Below are positions 59,876 to 64,000 of a stretch of DNA of 64,000 nucleotides, in pieces. Positions within the stretch are counted from its first letter, which is position 1. Each line of letters opens with the position of its first letter. This stretch comes from Pseudorasbora parva (lineage: Eukaryota > Chordata > Actinopteri > Cypriniformes > Gobionidae). Location of the stretch: the NCBI RefSeq assembly GCF_024679245.1, contig NC_090187.1, positions 1,460,777 through 1,524,776 of the forward strand, read 5' to 3'. The position numbers and the translations under genes were made by a program. The notes under the pieces are model-generated. The model saw only the letters and a program-made list of their open reading frames with translations, ran no database searches and was not told where the DNA came from.

Positions 59876-61513
59876 GCATTTGAAAAACTTTCCTGTGGCA
59901 ACGTTTTTCCTAACAGCAAAATCCGTACCAATACGTGCATATCGCGACAGTTTTAAAGTGAAATGTCCACTAGGTGGCGCTAAAAGTGTCGTTTTTTTCG
60001 ATAGTGTTAACAACAGCAAATGTGACAGATGAACTTGTATCCATGTCATTTTAGCTTGTGTTGTGAACTCGTCTCTGAGCTCTTTTATTGGGACTCGTTT
60101 CTCACGGGATTCGTTCCCAAGCTTTCAGCATGAAGAGTATAAATCTGCACCAGCGGCGCTATCGAGGAAGCTTGGTGTGTCAGAGAAGCCGAACATATGG
60201 AGCTGGTTAAGTGACACAAACTCACAAAAGAGACACAAAATGTATTCTTTCACAAATCATGGACTATGGTTTTCAAATGACCACACTATTAGAGAAATCC
60301 CACCAGAGATCGTTTCAATTCAACCAAACCTAAGTGTGAACACACCCCGAGATGATTTTAGGGCTTTTTTCCGGTGTCTCTGTATGTATATAAACATGCT
60401 TTTTGTGGTTTAGCCGAGGATAAAGCAGCACAAGACATCCTGCATGTCAATTTCAGGATATTTTTGGGCTGAAAGCAGAGCTCTGGTGGTCTTCGCCCTG
60501 TAATAATTAAAGCAGCTCCATTTTGAACTGCGAAACAAACAATCAGATGCAGAATTGAATACTAGTTGGAGCTTGGCAGCTTGGAAAGTAATTACCTTGA
60601 TGTTTGTGGCGGGGACATTTGCCTCATGGAAATTGCCACCCGTTATATACACGACCCCACGACTCATTCACACTTTAAATAATCCTCATTACCGAACTGC
60701 CACAGTCGCAGGTTATGAGAGTGAGAATATATACTATATGTCTAGAGCTGTCCAATTTACCTCTCACTTCCCTGGACGTTAGGCTAGAATTAATTACATG
60801 AAATTACAAATTTGAGCTCACGCCGTCAGATCTGGTAATCTGGATTAGAGGTGTGATCGCACACGTAAAGTCGACGCTCAAGCTGTGACTTTCACTGAAT
60901 AACTCAAACTGCTGTGGTTGCTGTAATGAATGCGTATACAGACTCTGCTGTACATTTCATGGCAAACTTTGCTGAGATGCTGCAAATATTTGCTAATGGA
61001 TGCAGAAATTAGTCTATTGAATTTAGTATCTGGAGACTGACTAACACAAATTGCTAATTGTACTCTAAATACTGCCATCATTAATTAAACATAGGGCTGT
61101 TTGTGCTGCTTTTGTTTGCTATTCGACGTTCAATAGAGCCGGCAGCCAGAACGCACTATTTAATGCTCATACAATAGATACTCATTCTTTCTTTAGTCTG
61201 CATGAATGCTAAACAAATGCCCAATGGATTGAGCAGAGAACATCATTTAAGTTTACTGTTCATTAGCAGTGTGCAATATTGACAAAAAATATTTTCTGGG
61301 ATTTTACTAATGCCGATAATTAGAGTATATTTTACTGAGTGTGTTTATAGTGTTGGTACTTTGGCAGGTTTAGGACAGAGACTCATAAAGCTTTTTTATA
61401 TTCTTCAAATTCTGTGTGGTGCTCAGTTCGCAATAGTGACACAAATCATCTTTTCCAATAAATTAAACAATTAATTTTCTCTTTTTATGGGACTTTTACT
61501 TTAATAACGGCAG
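59876..61513. other. No gene; part possibly conserved non-coding
   Basis: No exon could be supported. 60430-60680 is repeat-poor (ccctgtaataattaaagcag, ggaaagtaattaccttgatg) and is a candidate for conserved non-coding DNA. The 116-codon frame at 60063-60413 has no recognised motif. Confidence 0.3.
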
Positions 61514-62930
61514 GAGCAAAGCATCTGACTGTCCTAATGAGTGAGTCATTGAATCATTCATTCAACTGATTCGTTCAAACAGCTGATTCATTCAGGAGCG
61601 AAGCATTTGACTTTCCTAATGAGCGAGGCCTTGAATCATTCAACCAAGTAATTCAAATGGCTGACTCCTTTAGGAGCGAAGCATTTGACTGTCTTATTGA
61701 GTGAGTCATTGAATCATTCATTCAACTGATTCGTTCAAACAGCTGATTCATTCAGGAGCGAAGCATTTGACTGTCTTATTGAGTGAGTCATTGAATCATT
61801 CATTCAACTGATTCGTTCAAACAGCTGATTCATTCAGGAGCGAAGCATTTGACTGTCTTATTGAGTGAGTCATTGAATCATTCATTCAACTGATTCGTTC
61901 AAACAGCTGATTCATTCAGGAGCGAAGCATTTGACTGTCCTAATGAGCGAGTCATTGAATCATTCATTCAACTGATTCGTTCAAACAGCTGATTCATTCA
62001 GGAGCGAAGCATTTGACTGTCTTATTGAGTGAGTCATTGAATCATTCATTCAACTGATTTGTTCAAACAGCTGATTCATTCAGGAGCAAAGCATTTGACT
62101 GTCCTAATGAGCGAGTCATTGAATCATTCATTCAACTGATTCGTTCAAACAGCTGATTCATTCAGGAGCGAAGCATTTGACTGTCTTATTGAGTGAGTCA
62201 TTGAATCATTCATTCAGCTGATTCGTTCAAACAGCTGATTCATTCAGGAGTGAAGCATCTGACTGTCCTAATGAGTGCGTCATTGAATCATTCATTCAAC
62301 TGATTCGTTTTTAGGACTGATTCGTTTTTAGGAGCGCATTTAGGAGCGAAGCATTTGACTGTCTTATTGAGTGAGTCATTGAATCATTCATTCAGCTGAT
62401 TTGTTCAAACAGCTGATTCATTCAGGAGCGAAGCATTTGACTGTCCTAATGAGCGAATCATTAAATCATTCAACCAATTAATTCAAAAGGCTGATTTATT
62501 CAGGAGCAAAGCATTTGACTGTCTTATTGAGTGAGTCATTGAGTCATTCATTCAACTGATTCGTTCAAAAAGCTGATTCATTCAGGAACAAAGCATTTGA
62601 CTGTCTTAATGAGTGAGTCAAATAATCATTCATTCAACTGGTTTGTTCAAACAGCTGATTCATTCAGGAACAAAGCATTTGACTATCTTAATGAGTGAGT
62701 CATTGAATCATTCAGTCAACTGATTCATTCAAATGGCTGGTTCATATAGGAGCAAAGCATTTGAGTGTCTTAATGAGTGAGTCATTGAATCATTCAGTCA
62801 ACTGATTCATTCAAACATATGATTCATTCAGGAACAAAGCATTTTACTGTCTTAATTAGTGAGTCATTGAATCATTCATTCAACTGATTCATTCAAATGG
62901 CTAATTCATTCAGGAGCGAAGCATTTGACT
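61514..62930. repeat. 82-bp minisatellite, about 17 units
   Basis: Unit: gagcgaagcatttgactgtc, then ttattgagtgagtcattg, aatcattcattcaactgatt, cgttcaaacagctgattcat. Successive starts at 61674, 61756, 61838 and 61920 are exactly 82 bases apart. The central units are nearly identical; units at the edges are more diverged, and a few have small deletions or inserts (for example at about 62310-62340). Most contain TGAGTCA and CAGCTG. Confidence 0.97.
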
Positions 62931-63092
62931 TAACAGCACTCAAACCTGTTAACATGGGAGCTGAAATAAAAAGGACACGCCACGGAGCCGAGACGCTCAC
63001 GCCACGCTTATGTTGTCATCTTGCTATTTCATTTGTGTTCGAACTGTATCAATAAATGTGAAAGACGGACGACAGCTCGAGCGACTCCCGAA
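62931..63092. other. Spacer between two minisatellites
   Basis: Contains aggacacgccacggagcc and caataaatgtgaaagacgg (a poly-A-signal-like AATAAA at about 63051). Not recognised. It could be the edge of an older element from which the downstream array arose. Confidence 0.35.
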
Positions 63093-63972
63093 TGTGCTCG
63101 ACTACAGCAACTCTTCCTCTTCTCCACATGTTCCCGGGGGCGGGGTTATACAAATGTGCTCGACTACAGCAACTCTTCCTCTTCTCCACATGTTCCCGGG
63201 GGCGGGGTTATGCAAATGTGCTCGACTACAGCAACTCGTTCTCTTCTCCACATGTTCCCGGGGGCGGGGTTATGCAAATGTGCTCGACTACAGCAACTCT
63301 TCCTCTTCTCCACATGTTCCCGGGGGCGGGGTTATGCAAATGTGCTTGACTACAGCAACTCTTCCTCTTCTCCACATGTTCCCGGGGGCGGGGTTATGCA
63401 AATGTGCTCGACTACAGCAACTCTTCCTCTTCTCCACATGTTCCTGGGGGCGGGGTTATGCAAATGTGCTCGACTACAGCAACTCTTCCTCTTCTCCACA
63501 TGTTCCCGGGGGCGGGGTTATGCAAATGTGCTCGACTACAGCAACTCTTCCTCTTCTCTACATGTTCCCGGGGGCGGGGTTATACAAATGTGCTCGACTA
63601 CAGCAACTCTTCCTCTTCTCCACATGTTGCCGGGGGTGGGGTTATGCAAATGTGCTCGACTACAGCAACTCTTCCTCTTCTCTACATGTTCCTGGGGGCG
63701 GGGTTATGCAAATGTGCTCGACTACAGCAACTCTTCCTCTTCTCCACATGTTCCCGGGGGTGGGGTTATGCAAATGTGCTCAACTACAGCAACTCTTCCT
63801 CTTCTCTACATGTTCCCGGGGGCGGGGTTATGCAAATGTGCTTGACTACAGCAACTCGTCCTCTTCTCCACATGTTCCCGGGGGCGGGGTTATGCAAATG
63901 TGCTCGACTACAGCAACTCGTCCTCTTCTCCACATGTTCCCGGGGGTGGGGTTATGCAAATGTACTCGACTA
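63093..63972. repeat. 62-bp minisatellite, 14 units
   Basis: Unit: tgtgctcgactacagcaact, cttcctcttctccacatgtt, cccgggggcggggttatgcaaa. Starts at 63093, 63155, 63217 and so on are 62 bases apart. Units differ by one to three bases. By my count, 12 of 14 unit ends have an exact ATGCAAAT and 11 of 14 have GGGGCGGGG; three have GGGGTGGGG. Since 62 is not a multiple of three and no frame has a stop, the open frames of 274 and 189 codons are artefacts. Confidence 0.97.
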
Positions 63973-64000
63973 ACCAACCAACCATTCAATCAATCAATCA

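Noticed and set aside
63021..63973. Open frames of 274 and 189 codons with a repeating peptide
   Set aside because: They are forced by a 62-base tandem unit without stops in any frame. The peptide merely cycles through the three frames, and codons show no selection pattern.

Overview
The window looks like a teleost fish genome, probably a cyprinid or close relative. The evidence is a very high density of CA/GT, GATA and GGAT microsatellites, palindromic TTAA-flanked MITEs of the kind known from cyprinids, Tc1-like transposons with fish-type ends, hAT MITEs with 8-bp target duplications, a Harbinger remnant and an L2/V-SINE-type 3' tail. I found no convincing host protein-coding gene, tRNA, rRNA or CRISPR. 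The window reads as intergenic or long-intron DNA made of layered mobile elements. The species call is inference.

Layout. 0-6 kb: palindromic and TTAA-flanked MITEs plus a large old hAT-like MITE. 6.3-7.3 kb: GATA/GA/GGAT microsatellite block and a degenerate ACAC-rich array. 8-17 kb: three copies of one Tc1-like family (one a 70-bp scrap) and a second Tc1 family split by a nested MITE. 18.4-22.7 kb: a 655-bp fold-back MITE and a candidate 2.7-kb long-TIR element. 24-30 kb: LINE/SINE tails, a small MITE and two abutting Tc1-like elements of different families. 31-32.6 kb: a fold-back element with a solo LTR inserted in it (5-bp duplication GAATC). 33-46 kb: simple-sequence arrays, a hAT element with a BED-finger remnant and exact 8-bp duplication, paired dispersed repeats, a 60-bp higher-order minisatellite and a Harbinger remnant. 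47.26-52.37 kb: a complete LTR retrotransposon. 52.5-60 kb: more MITEs and microsatellites. 61.5-64 kb: two large minisatellites (82-bp and 62-bp units).

The main object is the minus-strand Ty3/gypsy-related element at 47256-52372. It has two 377-bp LTRs that I read as identical, an ATATA target duplication, an 18-nt primer-binding site matching the 3' end of tRNA-Phe, and one uninterrupted 1519-codon gag-pol frame. Its domain order is gag, protease, integrase, reverse transcriptase, RNase H: integrase lies before RT, as in Gmr1-type elements and unlike ordinary Ty3/gypsy. The gag contains a segment closely resembling the vertebrate SCAN domain, a fold thought to have been captured from such elements. 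The copy looks young and potentially complete.

The other point of interest is the right end of the window. The 62-bp unit repeats a GC box next to an exact octamer (ATGCAAAT) about a dozen times, beside an 82-bp array that repeats TGAGTCA. These arrays also create long spurious open frames, as do all the microsatellites.
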